Assembly (NCBI RefSeq): GCF_000719975.1
Contig: NZ_JOIJ01000003.1
Location: 248,001-312,000 of the forward strand
Length of the DNA: 64,000 nucleotides
From: Prauserella rugosa
GTDB taxonomy: Bacteria; Actinomycetota; Actinomycetes; Mycobacteriales; Pseudonocardiaceae
Direction: 5' to 3'
Position 1 is the stretch's first letter. The number at the start of each line of letters is the position of its first letter. The translations under genes were made by a program, and so were the position numbers. Below, piece by piece: positions 1-8,616 of the stretch. The notes beneath the pieces are model-generated. The model ran no database searches, was not told the origin of the DNA, and was given only the letters and a program-made list of their open reading frames with translations.

Positions 1-1
1 G

Positions 2-889
2 GTGACTCCCCAGCTCGACTCCCCGCCGGACGACGCCGCCGTCGTGGCGGCGCTGTGGGACCTGGTGTGGGCCGGTCTGGTCTCCGGCGACACGCTCGCG
101 CCGCTGCGTGCGCAGGTCTCCGGGCGCGGCGCGACGCACCGGCCGCGCAGATCGGCTCCCCGTGGACGTTATGCACGCCTGCGTGCGGGCAGACCGGCGA
201 TGCCGTCGCGGACCGGACCACCCACGGTGGCGGGACGGTGGGGGCCGACCCCGCCGCGGGAGCCGGATCCCACGCGCCGCACGCATGCGCGCACCGAGTC
301 GTTCCTCGAACGACACGGCGTGCTGACCAAGGGCGCGCTGGACACCGAACGGGTCGCGGGCGGTTTCTCCGGCATCTACAAGGTGCTGCGCAGCATGGAG
401 GACTCGGGGCAGGTGATCCGCGGGTACGTCGTCGACGGGCTCGGCGCCGCGCAGTTCGCCGCACGTGGGGCGGTGGATCGGCTGCGCGCGGTGTCCGACA
501 CGTCGGCGGCGCGCGATGCGCAGGGAGCAGTGGTGCTGGCCGCCAGTGACCCCGCCCAGCCGTACGGTGCCGCCCTGCCCTGGCCGCAACCGCTCGGCAG
601 CACCAAACACCGGCCTGCCAGGAAGGCGGGGGCGCTCGTCGTGCTCGTCGACGGCGCACCGGTGCTGTACGTGGAACGCGGCGGCCGCTCGCTGTTGTCG
701 TTCACCGAGCACGAGGACACGTTGCGCGCGGCTGCCGAGGCGTTGTCGACCGCGGTGCGGGACGGCTGGCTTGGCCAGTTGCAGGTGCAGCGCGCCGACG
801 GCGAGCAGGCCCTCACGTCGCAGCTGGCCGACGTCCTGCGCGAGGCGGGCTTCCGCGCGACGCCCAAGGGGCTGCGCCTGCGGGCGTGA
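2..889 (+). CDS. lhr: ATP-dependent helicase Lhr, C-terminal fragment (partial)
   Basis: The frame is open from the left edge and codes for 295 residues that read like the C-terminal region of actinobacterial Lhr (large helicase-related) proteins. This includes a segment around residues 100-145 (FLERHGVLTKG, GGFSGIYKVLRSMEDSGQV) and the Lhr-like tail with a VLYVERGGRSL segment near residue 222. Full Lhr proteins are about 1500 residues, so the helicase core lies outside the window and the GTG at base 2 is very unlikely to be a true start. Known family role: DNA repair helicase acting 3' to 5'. The N-terminal 95 residues of the fragment are Arg/Pro-rich. No motor motif is visible here, so the call rests on the C-terminal family signature only. 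Confidence 0.75.
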   Translation: MTPQLDSPPDDAAVVAALWDLVWAGLVSGDTLAPLRAQVSGRGATHRPRRSAPRGRYARLRAGRPAMPSRTGPPTVAGRWGPTPPREPDPTRRTHARTESFLERHGVLTKGALDTERVAGGFSGIYKVLRSMEDSGQVIRGYVVDGLGAAQFAARGAVDRLRAVSDTSAARDAQGAVVLAASDPAQPYGAALPWPQPLGSTKHRPARKAGALVVLVDGAPVLYVERGGRSLLSFTEHEDTLRAAAEALSTAVRDGWLGQLQVQRADGEQALTSQLADVLREAGFRATPKGLRLRA

Positions 890-920
890 CCGGCCCGGCT
901 AATCTGTCCAGCCGATGTGC

Positions 921-945
921 GACGCCGGACCCGGTGTTCGGCGTC
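921..945 (+). terminator. Hairpin between lhr and def
   Basis: Inverted repeat GACGCCG (921-927) and CGGCGTC (939-945) with an 11-nt loop, 32 nt after the lhr stop. No U-run follows. It could end lhr transcription or sit in the def leader; the sequence does not decide. Confidence 0.3.
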
Positions 946-977
946 CACCGGCGATGGTGACCAGGGGGAGGCGCAGG

Positions 978-1493
978 ATGGCTGTCCGTGAGCTGCGGTA
1001 CTTCGGCGACCCGGTGTTGAAGAGCGTGGCCGATCCGGTGACGCGGTTCGACGACACGACCGCGGCGCTCGTCGACGACCTGCTCGACACGGTGAACATG
1101 CCGGGGCGCGCCGGGCTGGCGGCACCCCAGATCGGCATCGGGCTGCGCGCGTTCAGCTACCACGTCGACGGCGAGCTCGGTTACGTGCTGAATCCCGAGA
1201 TCGTCGCGTTGTCGGAGGAGACCCACGACATCGACGAGGGGTGCCTGTCGGTGCCGGAGCTGCGGTACCCGGTGCGACGTGCGGTCCACGCCGTGGTGCG
1301 TGGTGTGGACCTGCGCGGCGAGCCGGTCACCGTGGAGGGCGACGGTGTGCTGGCGCAGTGTCTGCAGCACGAGGTGGACCACCTGGACGGCACGCTGTAT
1401 CTCGACCGGCTGGCCACCGATCAGCGGCGTACCGCCTTCCGTGACATGCGTGGCCAGGACTGGTTCCGCAGCGCTTGGTTCCGCAGCGCCTGA
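978..1493 (+). CDS. def: Peptide deformylase
   Basis: A 171-residue Fe/Zn metalloenzyme that removes the formyl group from the N-terminal Met of new proteins in the cytoplasm. All three family motifs are present: GLAAPQIG (about residue 46), EGCLS with the metal-binding Cys (about 87), and QHEVDHLDG with the HExxH metal ligands and catalytic Glu (about 129). The ATG at 978 is chosen because a purine-rich GGGGGAGG ribosome-binding site precedes it and MAVRELRYFGDP is the usual N-terminus. An open frame extends upstream to 915 but adds only Arg-rich sequence. It is followed by an unrelated gene in the same direction after 210 bp. Confidence 0.95.
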   Translation: MAVRELRYFGDPVLKSVADPVTRFDDTTAALVDDLLDTVNMPGRAGLAAPQIGIGLRAFSYHVDGELGYVLNPEIVALSEETHDIDEGCLSVPELRYPVRRAVHAVVRGVDLRGEPVTVEGDGVLAQCLQHEVDHLDGTLYLDRLATDQRRTAFRDMRGQDWFRSAWFRSA

Positions 1494-1703
1494 ACGGGGC
1501 CGATCACCACCGATCGGGCCTCGGCGGGCCCGCGCGGGAGCCGGCACGGGATCCACACCGCGGCTCTGACCAGGCGATCCGCCGCGAATGGTCCTCACCA
1601 GTTGTGCGCATCGCCACTCGGACGTGACGCGCTCGTTGCCGGTTCGTAATCTGTCCGCACCCCGACAGCCCGAACCCCGAGCGAAACCCCGAGGACCATC
1701 CCC

Positions 1704-2528
1704 ATGGCAGGTCGACATCGCGCGGACAAGCCCCGCGCGCGCCGCAAGTCCCGAAGACCCGAGTTCCTTCCAGCCGGAGCCGATGCCGGTGCGGACGCCG
1801 AGGAGATCCCGAACTCCTCCGGCCCCGACGCCGACACCCCCGGATCGGCGGCCGCCGCGCGCGAATCCCGACACGCGTGGCGGATGCCGGTCGCACTGGG
1901 CCTGGCCGCCGCCGCGTTGCTGGGCTTCACCGTGTGGATCACCGAAGGCCTGACCGGCGGTGACGAACCGCAACGTGCGGCGTTGGCCATGAGCGCGCCC
2001 ACCGAGCGGACCTCGTCGCAGGCCACGTCGACACCCGAGTCGACCACCGAACGGCCGTCCACCACGACACGTCCCACCCCGAGCAGCACCACCTCCCGCC
2101 CGTCGACGACCTCCGCGCCGCCGACGACGGAGGAGCAGCCCCCTCCCCCACCGCCGACGCCGGAACCCGAACCGTGCTCGACGGAACTGGAGGGCACCCA
2201 GCCGCACGTGGCCCAGGTCGGCAATCACGTGCTGACGAAGTTCGACGTCGATTCGGTCGGCGGGGTCGCGAGCCGGTCGGGCGCGAGCGACCACCCGAGC
2301 GGGCTGGCACTGGACTTCATGACGACCGGTGCGAACGGTGACCAGATCGCCGACTACATCCTGGCCAACCAGGAGGAGTTCGGTGTCACGTACGTGATCT
2401 GGGAGCAGCGGTACAACGACGGCAGCGGCTGGTCGATGATGGAGGATCGCGGCAGCGACACCGCGAACCACTACGACCACGTGCACGTCTCGTTCGAGTC
2501 GTACGCCGACGTGGACGTCACCTGCTGA
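1704..2528 (+). CDS. Membrane-anchored protein with peptidase M15-like / ARB_07466-like domain
   Basis: A 274-residue protein with three visible parts: a basic cytoplasmic N-terminus (1-60), one membrane helix (about 62-82, ALGLAAAALLGFTVWI), and a long Thr/Ser/Pro linker (100-155) ending in a Pro run. A compact C-terminal domain (160-274) carries SDHPSGLALDFM and HYDHVHVSFE. These His/Asp patterns resemble the ARB_07466 C-terminal domain, related in fold to D,D-carboxypeptidases of the M15 type, so a role in peptidoglycan handling outside the membrane is likely but unproven. The stop overlaps the convergent ACT-GNAT gene by 11 bp (2518-2528). Confidence 0.75.
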   Translation: MAGRHRADKPRARRKSRRPEFLPAGADAGADAEEIPNSSGPDADTPGSAAAARESRHAWRMPVALGLAAAALLGFTVWITEGLTGGDEPQRAALAMSAPTERTSSQATSTPESTTERPSTTTRPTPSSTTSRPSTTSAPPTTEEQPPPPPPTPEPEPCSTELEGTQPHVAQVGNHVLTKFDVDSVGGVASRSGASDHPSGLALDFMTTGANGDQIADYILANQEEFGVTYVIWEQRYNDGSGWSMMEDRGSDTANHYDHVHVSFESYADVDVTC

Positions 2529-3690
2529 GCGCGACCCGCAGGTAGCCGTCGGCGGCCGCCGGTTCGACCACCTCGAGTCCGGCGCGCGTCGCCGTCCGGC
2601 CCGCGACCGCGGCATCACCTCCCGTGGCGACGACGAGTTCGTCGTGGCCACGGGAGGCCGCGAGCGCGGACAGTCTGCGCAGCAGGGCCGTGCCCACGCC
2701 GTTGCGTTGCCAGCCGTCCTCGACGAGCAGCCGCACCTCGGGCGGAGTTCCCGCTGCGGCGATCAACTGCCCGAGCGCGACGACCTCGCGTCCGCAGACG
2801 ACCACGACACTCGTCCCGTGCGCCGGGCTGAGCAGCTCACGAGCCCGCCTCGGGGACAGCACGCCGGTCGAGCCGCGGTACCGGCGGGCGAGCGTGGAGG
2901 GCGAACAGTGCTCGTGGAGCAGGATCACCGCGTCGGTGTCGCCTGCCGTCGCGTCCCGCAGCACGAGTTCGGCGCCGTCGGCGCACGTCGCCACGGCCGG
3001 TCCGGCGAGGTTGGTGGAGACCTCCGCGCGCAGGGCGAGCAGCGTGTCGACGCGGGCCAGTTCCTGGTGCAGGAACGGCGCCCACCGCCTGCGTGCGACG
3101 AGCGCACGTCCGTCGCCCACGGCGAACGCGGCGCGATGTCCTGCCTCGTCCCGTCCGGGATTGGATTCGTCCTCGGGCACGACGGTCACCACCTCGGCAC
3201 CGAGGAGCTCCCGGACCGCATCGGCGAGATCGTCGGGGGTGGTGACGGCGAGCCTCGCCGCGGCGAGGCTCGCCGTCGCCGGGTCGACGAGGTCGTGCAC
3301 GTCGGCGTCGCACACGCCCACGCCTTCGCAGTCCTCACGGTCGACGGCGGCGAGGACGTCGGCGCGCGTGACGCCGGGGCCGGGACGCACGACGATCTCG
3401 TCGAGCACGCCACCCGGCACGGGCAGGACGGTCACGCCGAGGACGTTGCATTCGAGCTCGGCCAGGCGGATCGCGACCCTGGCGAGAGTCCCCGGCCGGT
3501 CGTCCATCCGCACGCGCAGCCGCCAGACGGGCCGCACCCGAGCACCGGCGGCTGCCTCGGTGTCGGTGTCGGTGTCCGTGGCATCGGTGTCGGCGCGGCC
3601 GGCACGAGCGCCGTGCTTCGCACGGGCGGCGGTGTGCCGTGCCGGCGGGACGTCCGGCCGGCCAGAGGCGGGTCTGCGGCGAATGTTCAT
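2518..3690 (-). CDS. GNAT-family acetyltransferase with N-terminal ACT-type domain
   Basis: A 390-residue two-domain protein. Residues 55-125 form an ACT-like domain (WRLRVRMDDRPGTLARVAIR, ELECNVLGVTVLPV), typical of small-molecule sensing. Residues 245-390 form a GNAT fold with an acetyl-CoA loop-like segment, VEDGWQRNGVGTALLRRL. The first 50 residues are low-complexity with a TDTDTDTE repeat. Fusion of a ligand-binding ACT domain to an N-acetyltransferase suggests an acyltransferase whose activity responds to an amino acid or similar ligand; substrate unknown. The ATG at 3690 has no strong ribosome-binding site, so the true start may lie downstream, nearer the ACT domain. Confidence 0.75.
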   Translation of the reverse strand: MNIRRRPASGRPDVPPARHTAARAKHGARAGRADTDATDTDTDTEAAAGARVRPVWRLRVRMDDRPGTLARVAIRLAELECNVLGVTVLPVPGGVLDEIVVRPGPGVTRADVLAAVDREDCEGVGVCDADVHDLVDPATASLAAARLAVTTPDDLADAVRELLGAEVVTVVPEDESNPGRDEAGHRAAFAVGDGRALVARRRWAPFLHQELARVDTLLALRAEVSTNLAGPAVATCADGAELVLRDATAGDTDAVILLHEHCSPSTLARRYRGSTGVLSPRRARELLSPAHGTSVVVVCGREVVALGQLIAAAGTPPEVRLLVEDGWQRNGVGTALLRRLSALAASRGHDELVVATGGDAAVAGRTATRAGLEVVEPAAADGYLRVALSR

Positions 3691-3789
3691 GCCGCCGACG
3701 GTTCCGGAGCGGTGTTGCTCGACGGCTGCGCCGGTGTTTCGCGCCGGTCAGGAGCTCGCACGCGCCGGCAACGCGGTGGAAACACCCGC

Positions 3790-4509
3790 TCAGGACGTGC
3801 TGACCAGCTCGATCAATCCGCCCTCGGGATCGGTCAGCCTGCCTGCGCCCCGCCGGACCGCGCCGAGGCCCGTGAGCCGTTCCGCCTCGTCGGTCAGCCC
3901 CGCGGGCCCGTCCGGCACGGCCAGCTCGAGACGGCACCGCGGGGACGGCCGTGCCGGGTCGTCGGGTTCGGCTGCGCGGAGCAGTTCGAGCCACTCCCCT
4001 CGGCCGTCAGGACGGCGGAGGCTGACGTACTCGGGATGTTCGCGCACGACGGGCCATCCGATGGCCGCCGACCAGAACCGGCCCAGACCGTGCGGATCGG
4101 CGACATCGATCACGACGGCGGCCAACGAGCCGGTGTCGGCGTACTCGGAGCGTGGTTCGAGCACGCAGAACTCGTTGCCGGCCGGATCGGCGAGCACGAC
4201 CCACGGCACCGGGCGGGGGCCGTCGTTCTGCCCGATGTCGGCGTGGACCGCACCGAGCCGCACCGCTCTGTCCACGACGGCCGCCTGGTCCCGGGCATCG
4301 GCGCCGCCCGCGAGGTCGAGGTGGATCCGGTTCTTCGCCGTCTTGGGCGCACTCGAGGGCAGCAGCCACAGGGACAGGCCGCTGTCGAGGTGGACGAGTT
4401 CGTCGCCGTTGCGCGATCTGCTGCGCGTGCCACCGAGCAGCGCCGACCAGAACGCCGCCGTGTCCCGTGGCCGCTCGGATTCGAGCGCCACACCCGCCAA
4501 TCCGCTCAT
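3790..4509 (-). CDS. Tandem VOC (glyoxalase/bleomycin-resistance fold) protein
   Basis: A 239-residue protein made of two VOC modules. The first covers about 1-120 (AGVALESERPRDTAAFWSALLGG, VVLADPAGNEFCVLEP), the second about 125-239 (VVIDVADPHGLGRFWSAAIGW, LTDPEGGLIELV). Each module repeats the beta-alpha-beta-beta-beta pattern and ends in the DPxGxxxEL-type strand that supplies a metal or ligand contact. The family includes dioxygenases, glyoxalases and resistance proteins; nothing here fixes the substrate. The neighbours are same-strand genes but about 60-100 bp apart, so operon membership is uncertain. Confidence 0.8.
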   Translation of the reverse strand: MSGLAGVALESERPRDTAAFWSALLGGTRSRSRNGDELVHLDSGLSLWLLPSSAPKTAKNRIHLDLAGGADARDQAAVVDRAVRLGAVHADIGQNDGPRPVPWVVLADPAGNEFCVLEPRSEYADTGSLAAVVIDVADPHGLGRFWSAAIGWPVVREHPEYVSLRRPDGRGEWLELLRAAEPDDPARPSPRCRLELAVPDGPAGLTDEAERLTGLGAVRRGAGRLTDPEGGLIELVSTS

Positions 4510-4573
4510 GCCGCCACTCCGTTCCCGCCGTGCGCGTCCACCGTGCTGATCCGCCGTGCCATCCGTTCCGCCG

Positions 4574-5341
4574 TCACCGCGTCGCCAACCGCATCAGCGC
4601 CCACAGCTGCCCCACCGCATCGTCGTCGGCACCGTCGACGTCGACCGCGCTCGGCCCGCGCCTGCCCCACAACCAGAGGTAGACCTCGGCGGGATCACCC
4701 GACACCACCACGTCGGCGGCCCGCGCCTCGGCGTTACCGCATCGCCGCACCGCCGTCTCGTCCGGACCGGCGATCGTGATCCATCCGCATCCGCCGGTGC
4801 ACACGCCGACGGTGCCCGCTCTCGTGCCGCGGAGCCCGAGCCGTGGCAGCCGGTGGCCGAACCACAGCATCAGTGCCTCGTCGATCCCGTCGAGTGCCAC
4901 GTCGTCGGCGATGTCCGACGGCTCCGCGCCGCCCGCGGCTTCGACGTCGACGCGGTGGATCACCGTGTCGTGGGCCATGCGCCGCTGCCAGAAGCCGTAC
5001 GTCCGATCCCTCGGCCACCACGTCGCCGCGCACTCCTCCGGGTCGTGGAACTCGAAGATCTCCGTCAGGTCGGCGTGCCCCTGCCGCACGTAGCTTTCGC
5101 GACTCTGGCCCGGCGCCGGTTCCCGCTGCCAGTCACCGGGACGCTGCCCGTCGATCAGCCACGCCTGCGCCACGCGGTACACGCTGCCCACGTGCCGCAC
5201 CGTGTCCCCCACGGTCCACCCGGGGCACGTGGGAACCGACGTCTCGGGTGGAACACAGCGTGCCGCGTCGATCAATAATTCGACCTCGTCCCCGAACGCA
5301 CGCGCGATTCGACCGTGATCGATCGTCACCTGTGCCGACAT
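4574..5341 (-). CDS. Mycothiol-dependent maleylpyruvate isomerase (MDMPI) family protein
   Basis: A 255-residue protein with the MDMPI N-terminal helical-bundle signature (VPTCPGWTVGDTVRHVGSVYR near residues 36-56, WWPRDRTYGFWQRRMAHDTVIHRVDVE near 108-134). A C-terminal DUF-type domain ends in VVVSGDPAEVYLWLWGR. DinB-like metal ligands are suggested by the conserved histidines. Members are mycothiol-dependent enzymes or unassigned proteins, which fits an actinomycete. ATG at 5341 is used because it overlaps the stop of the upstream HEPN gene by one base (TGATG), indicating translational coupling. The reaction is not identifiable from context. Confidence 0.8.
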   Translation of the reverse strand: MSAQVTIDHGRIARAFGDEVELLIDAARCVPPETSVPTCPGWTVGDTVRHVGSVYRVAQAWLIDGQRPGDWQREPAPGQSRESYVRQGHADLTEIFEFHDPEECAATWWPRDRTYGFWQRRMAHDTVIHRVDVEAAGGAEPSDIADDVALDGIDEALMLWFGHRLPRLGLRGTRAGTVGVCTGGCGWITIAGPDETAVRRCGNAEARAADVVVSGDPAEVYLWLWGRRGPSAVDVDGADDDAVGQLWALMRLATR

Positions 5342-5877
5342 CACCGTCTCCGTGCACGGGGCCTGCGCGCCCCCGATCCGCACCGAGAGCCCGCTCCCGT
5401 TTCGGCCACGAACACGTCCACGACGGCCAGGAACTGCCCTGCCCGCTCCAGCAGCTCTTCGGCGGCCGGCGCGTCGACACCCCGCGACGAGCCCGACTGC
5501 GCCGCGGAGTGCTGCGCGGAGTGGGCCGCGAAGTACACCGCCCATCCGGACAGTTCCGGCGCCGTGGCCTCGAGCAGCGACCACACGCTCTCGGGCTTGG
5601 CACGACCGCGATGCGGCCTGCCCCGTGCGGTGAGCACCGCCGCGGCGGCACGCAGAGCCGACAGATACGCACCCGTGAACCGCTCCACGACGTCGGACTC
5701 CGCGCGCGCCGCGGCGACCCCGCGCCGCGCCTGCGCCACGAGGGCTGCGGCTGCCGGGGTGACGGGTGGCCCCGCCTCGAACGGCAGTGCCCGCTGGTCG
5801 GTCCGTCCACCGGAGGTCCGTGCCGCCCGCACCGTTCCCGGTGCCGACGTCTCCGGCGTCGTCGCTGTGACGGACAT
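5341..5877 (-). CDS. SAV_6107-like HEPN-domain protein
   Basis: A 178-residue, Ala-rich helical protein resembling the actinobacterial SAV_6107 HEPN family (AQARRGVAAARAESDVVERF, SALRAAAAVLTARGRP, VWSLLEATAPELSGWAVYFAAH). HEPN proteins are helical bundles that in some systems are RNases or nucleotide-binding partners; the classical Rx4-6H RNase motif is not clear here, so enzymatic activity is doubtful. The start has a near-perfect AAGGAGG site. Its stop overlaps the next start (MDMPI gene) by one base, so the two are made together. Confidence 0.65.
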   Translation of the reverse strand: MSVTATTPETSAPGTVRAARTSGGRTDQRALPFEAGPPVTPAAAALVAQARRGVAAARAESDVVERFTGAYLSALRAAAAVLTARGRPHRGRAKPESVWSLLEATAPELSGWAVYFAAHSAQHSAAQSGSSRGVDAPAAEELLERAGQFLAVVDVFVAETGAGSRCGSGARRPRARRR

Positions 5878-6091
5878 GTCCCGCCTCCTTCACCCCTCGG
5901 CCGCATTCCGGGAGAACCGTCATCTGCGCGCCGGATGCTTCCCCTCATCCACGCGTGCAGGCGACCGGAATTCCCGTGATCGAACATCAGTTCGACACCA
6001 CTCACGTTAGCGCGCGGCGCCGGTGTGGGCAAGCGCCCTGTGCGAGCGATCTGCGTCGCACCCGCGGGGCCCGGCGTGATCTCATAAGGCC

Positions 6092-6613
6092 ATGAGCACC
6101 CTCGACCATCCGTCGGTCGCGAAGGTCGCCGCCGCGCTCTCCGAGGCCGATCAGGACGCCGCCGCGCAGGGGATTCGCATCCTTCCCGCGGACGCCCGCA
6201 CCGCCGAGCTCGCCGCAGCGGCACTCGGCGTCGAGGTCGGCGCGATCGCCAACAGCCTCGTGTTCCGCGCCGTCTTCGCCGACGGCACCGAGCGCCCGCT
6301 GCTCGCGCTGACGTCCGGGGCGCACCGGGCCGACACCGCCACCCTTGCCGAGCTCGCCGGCGCCGAGAAGGTCGGCAGGGCCGACCCGGAGTTCGTCAAG
6401 ACGTGGACGGGCCAGGCGATCGGCGGGGTCGCCCCCGTCGGCCACCCGCAGCCCATCGACACGCTCGTCGACACCGCGCTGGCCGGCCATCCCGTGGTGT
6501 GGGCCGCCGCGGGGCACCCGAAGTCGGTCTACCCCACCACGTTCGACGATCTACTGGCCGCCACGTCGGGCACGCCCGCCGACGTCGCCGCTGCGCCGGG
6601 ACGGTCGCGATGA
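6092..6613 (+). CDS. YbaK/EbsC-family aminoacyl-tRNA deacylase-like protein
   Basis: A 173-residue single-domain protein of the YbaK/ProX family (AAALGVEVGAIANSLVFR, RADPEFVKTWTGQAIGGVAPVGHP, HPVVWAAAGHPKSVYPTTFDDLLAAT). Family members hydrolyse misacylated tRNAs such as Cys-tRNA(Pro) or related species in trans. The conserved GGVxPxGH motif and Lys in the SLVFR-type strand region are in place, apart from the usual conservative changes. The stop overlaps the next gene in an ATGA junction (6610-6613). Confidence 0.85.
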   Translation: MSTLDHPSVAKVAAALSEADQDAAAQGIRILPADARTAELAAAALGVEVGAIANSLVFRAVFADGTERPLLALTSGAHRADTATLAELAGAEKVGRADPEFVKTWTGQAIGGVAPVGHPQPIDTLVDTALAGHPVVWAAAGHPKSVYPTTFDDLLAATSGTPADVAAAPGRSR

Positions 6614-7173
6614 CGGCGATGCCCAGCGCCCAGCACTACGTCCGGCTCTCCGGTGAGGAGTTCCGCAGCCGTCTCCGCGAGGCGCTGGACATCTACGTCG
6701 AGGCGATGCGGTACCCGCCCGGTACGGCCGAGCAGCGCGCGCCGATGTGGCTGACCCACGTGCTCAGGGAGGGCTGGCGCAGTGTCGCCGCGCTCGACGA
6801 CGAGGGCAGGCTGGTCGGCATCGCCTACGGGTACCGCGGCAAACCGGGCCAGTGGTGGCACGAGCAGGTGCGCCGCGGAGTGGTGGAGCGCGAAGGCGAG
6901 CAGACGGCCGCGACGTGGCTCGACGACTACTTCGAGCTGACCGAGATCCACGTACGCCCCGGCGCCCAGGGCCGGGGAACCGGCGAGGACCTGCTGCGCA
7001 TGCTCCTCGACGGGGTCCCCGACTCCCGGGTCCTGCTGTCCACTCCGGAGGGTGACAGTCGCGCGTGGAAGCTCTACCGCAGGGTCGGTTTCGACGACGT
7101 GCTGCGGCAGTACCGCTTCACCGGCGACCCGCGGCCGTTCGCGGTGCTCGGTCGCGCCCTTCCGTTGGAGTGA
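6610..7173 (+). CDS. GNAT-family N-acetyltransferase
   Basis: A 187-residue GNAT protein. The acetyl-CoA binding segment is ELTEIHVRPGAQGRGTGEDLLRML (about residues 108-131), followed by the family's beta5/alpha4 pattern LLSTPEGDSRAWKLYRRVGFDD. ATG at 6610 is chosen because it overlaps the YbaK stop in ATGA; an open frame continues upstream but is antisense-like noise. Coupling to a tRNA-editing enzyme suggests a possible role in modifying amino acids or a translation component, which is inference only. The substrate is unknown. Confidence 0.85.
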   Translation: MTAMPSAQHYVRLSGEEFRSRLREALDIYVEAMRYPPGTAEQRAPMWLTHVLREGWRSVAALDDEGRLVGIAYGYRGKPGQWWHEQVRRGVVEREGEQTAATWLDDYFELTEIHVRPGAQGRGTGEDLLRMLLDGVPDSRVLLSTPEGDSRAWKLYRRVGFDDVLRQYRFTGDPRPFAVLGRALPLE

Positions 7174-7189
7174 CGACCGGCGGCCCGGC

Positions 7190-8092
7190 TCAGCGGCGCA
7201 GGTAACCGACCGCGACCGCCGACAACAACAGTGCCGCACCGCACCAGCCCGCGGTACCCAGACGGTCGCCGAGCAGCAGTACCGACAGCACCGTCGCCGT
7301 CAGTGGCTCCAGCAGTGCCGCCAACGCCGCGAGCGCAGGCCGTGCGGTGGACAGGCCACGGAAGTACGCCGCGTAGGCCAGTGCGGTCGGTACCGCACCG
7401 AGATAGGCGGCGGCCGCCCACGCCTGCCACGGCACCGGCAGTTCCGGCGAGGACACGACCATCGCCGGTGCGAGCAGCACCCCGCCGAGCAGACAGCCGA
7501 AGGCGGTGGTGCGAACCGGGTCGAGACCGGGTACGCGGGACCGCGTCACGAGCGTGAGGGTCGCGAACCCCGCTCCGGCCACGAGCGCCGCCGCAAGCCC
7601 CGCGCCGAACAGCCACCGGTCGGACGTGTCCTCCGGCGACCACGTGAGCAACACCAGTCCGGCCACGGCACCCGCGGTGCACAGCGTCGTCCCGGCATCC
7701 GGCAGGCGCCGCTGCCCCACGGCGGTCGCCGCGGTGACGAAGACCGGCACGCTGCCGATCGTGGCCATCGTGGCCAGGCTGACCGAGGTCAGCGACACGG
7801 CTGCGAAGTAGCAGGCCTGGAACAGTGCCAGCAGTCCACCCGTGACGACCACGCGGCGCAACGCGGGACGCGTGCGCGGCATCCCGCGCAGCCGGCGCGT
7901 GGCGGCGAGCGCCGCCACGGTGAACACACCGCCCAGCAACAGACGGCAGGCCGCCACCGCAGGCGATGACAGGCCGGCCGCGGAACCGAGCACCGAACCG
8001 GCGATTCCTCCGGTGCCCCACAGTATTCCGGCCACCAGCAGACTCGCCGTGTCCACACGGGAACGTGCGGGCACCGGCAGGGAAACAGACAT
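7190..8092 (-). CDS. EamA-family (DMT superfamily) transporter
   Basis: A 300-residue protein with about ten hydrophobic segments in two EamA repeats. The first covers about 15-145 (GILWGTGGIAGSVLG, ACYFAAVSLTSVSLATM), the second about 160-300 (YLGAVPTALAYAAYFRGLST, LLEPLTATVLSVLLLGDRLG). Family members export amino acids and other small metabolites. The start MSVSLP at 8092 is preferred: GGAG lies 8 nt upstream, and the longer frame adds a Pro/Arg-rich stretch without family similarity. It is convergent with the GNAT gene, with only 16 bp between stops. Confidence 0.85.
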   Translation of the reverse strand: MSVSLPVPARSRVDTASLLVAGILWGTGGIAGSVLGSAAGLSSPAVAACRLLLGGVFTVAALAATRRLRGMPRTRPALRRVVVTGGLLALFQACYFAAVSLTSVSLATMATIGSVPVFVTAATAVGQRRLPDAGTTLCTAGAVAGLVLLTWSPEDTSDRWLFGAGLAAALVAGAGFATLTLVTRSRVPGLDPVRTTAFGCLLGGVLLAPAMVVSSPELPVPWQAWAAAAYLGAVPTALAYAAYFRGLSTARPALAALAALLEPLTATVLSVLLLGDRLGTAGWCGAALLLSAVAVGYLRR

Positions 8093-8616
8093 GAGAAACG
8101 CTCCAGCGTCGAGGAACGGACCGGCGAACCGGTCCGAGGAGTGCGAACAGACGTCATCGACGCGGGGCGGACGAGAAGGAGCAGGCACCGACAGCGCGGC
8201 GGGCACGGCTGCGGCCCGTCCCGTGGAACGGAACGGGCAGGCAGGACCATTCCGGCGCCGGGTACGGCAGCCGCTGGGGCGGCGCCGTACCGGGTGCCGT
8301 GGGCGGTGTCGCCGTCACGGGCACACCGGGACGCGTGCCGGGACAAGCGGCACGCGTGATCGGCCGCGCGGCCGCCCGTGATCGGGGCCGGACGCGCGGC
8401 GTGGCTTTCGTCGCCTACACCCCGCGAAGGGGGCGTGGCGGTGGAGTGATCGGAAAGAGCCGATGCATGCCGGGATCGTAGCGAAGCGGTGTGGCTGTGG
8501 GGTACGGGTTTTGCCGCACCCCACAGCCCACGGCGATCCGGTGCGGATGCTCCGGTGCAGACCAGGTGATCGTCCGGGTGCGGACGTCACGGTGCTGCGC
8601 GTGCGTTCGCGAGGGC
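8093..8616. other. Intergenic region without a gene
   Basis: This 524-bp gap separates the start of the EamA gene from the stop of the DUF885 gene (both minus strand), so it should hold the EamA promoter. I see a 14-bp palindrome CGGCCGCGCGGCCG (8361-8374) flanked by direct repeats CGTGATCGG, and the strong hairpin listed separately. Open frames here lack codon bias and recognisable motifs. Confidence 0.5.
8493..8528 (-). terminator. Strong hairpin downstream of the DUF885 gene
   Basis: GGCTGTGGGGT (8493-8503) pairs perfectly with ACCCCACAGCC (8518-8528). After one A/C mismatch, three more pairs form around a GTTTTG loop. It lies 88 nt past the DUF885 stop. There is no U-tract, as is common for actinobacterial terminators, so it is a likely but untested terminator. 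Confidence 0.5.

Noticed and set aside
8361..8374. CGGCCGCGCGGCCG palindrome as an operator
   Set aside because: Pure G/C palindromes of this length are expected by chance in DNA of this composition.
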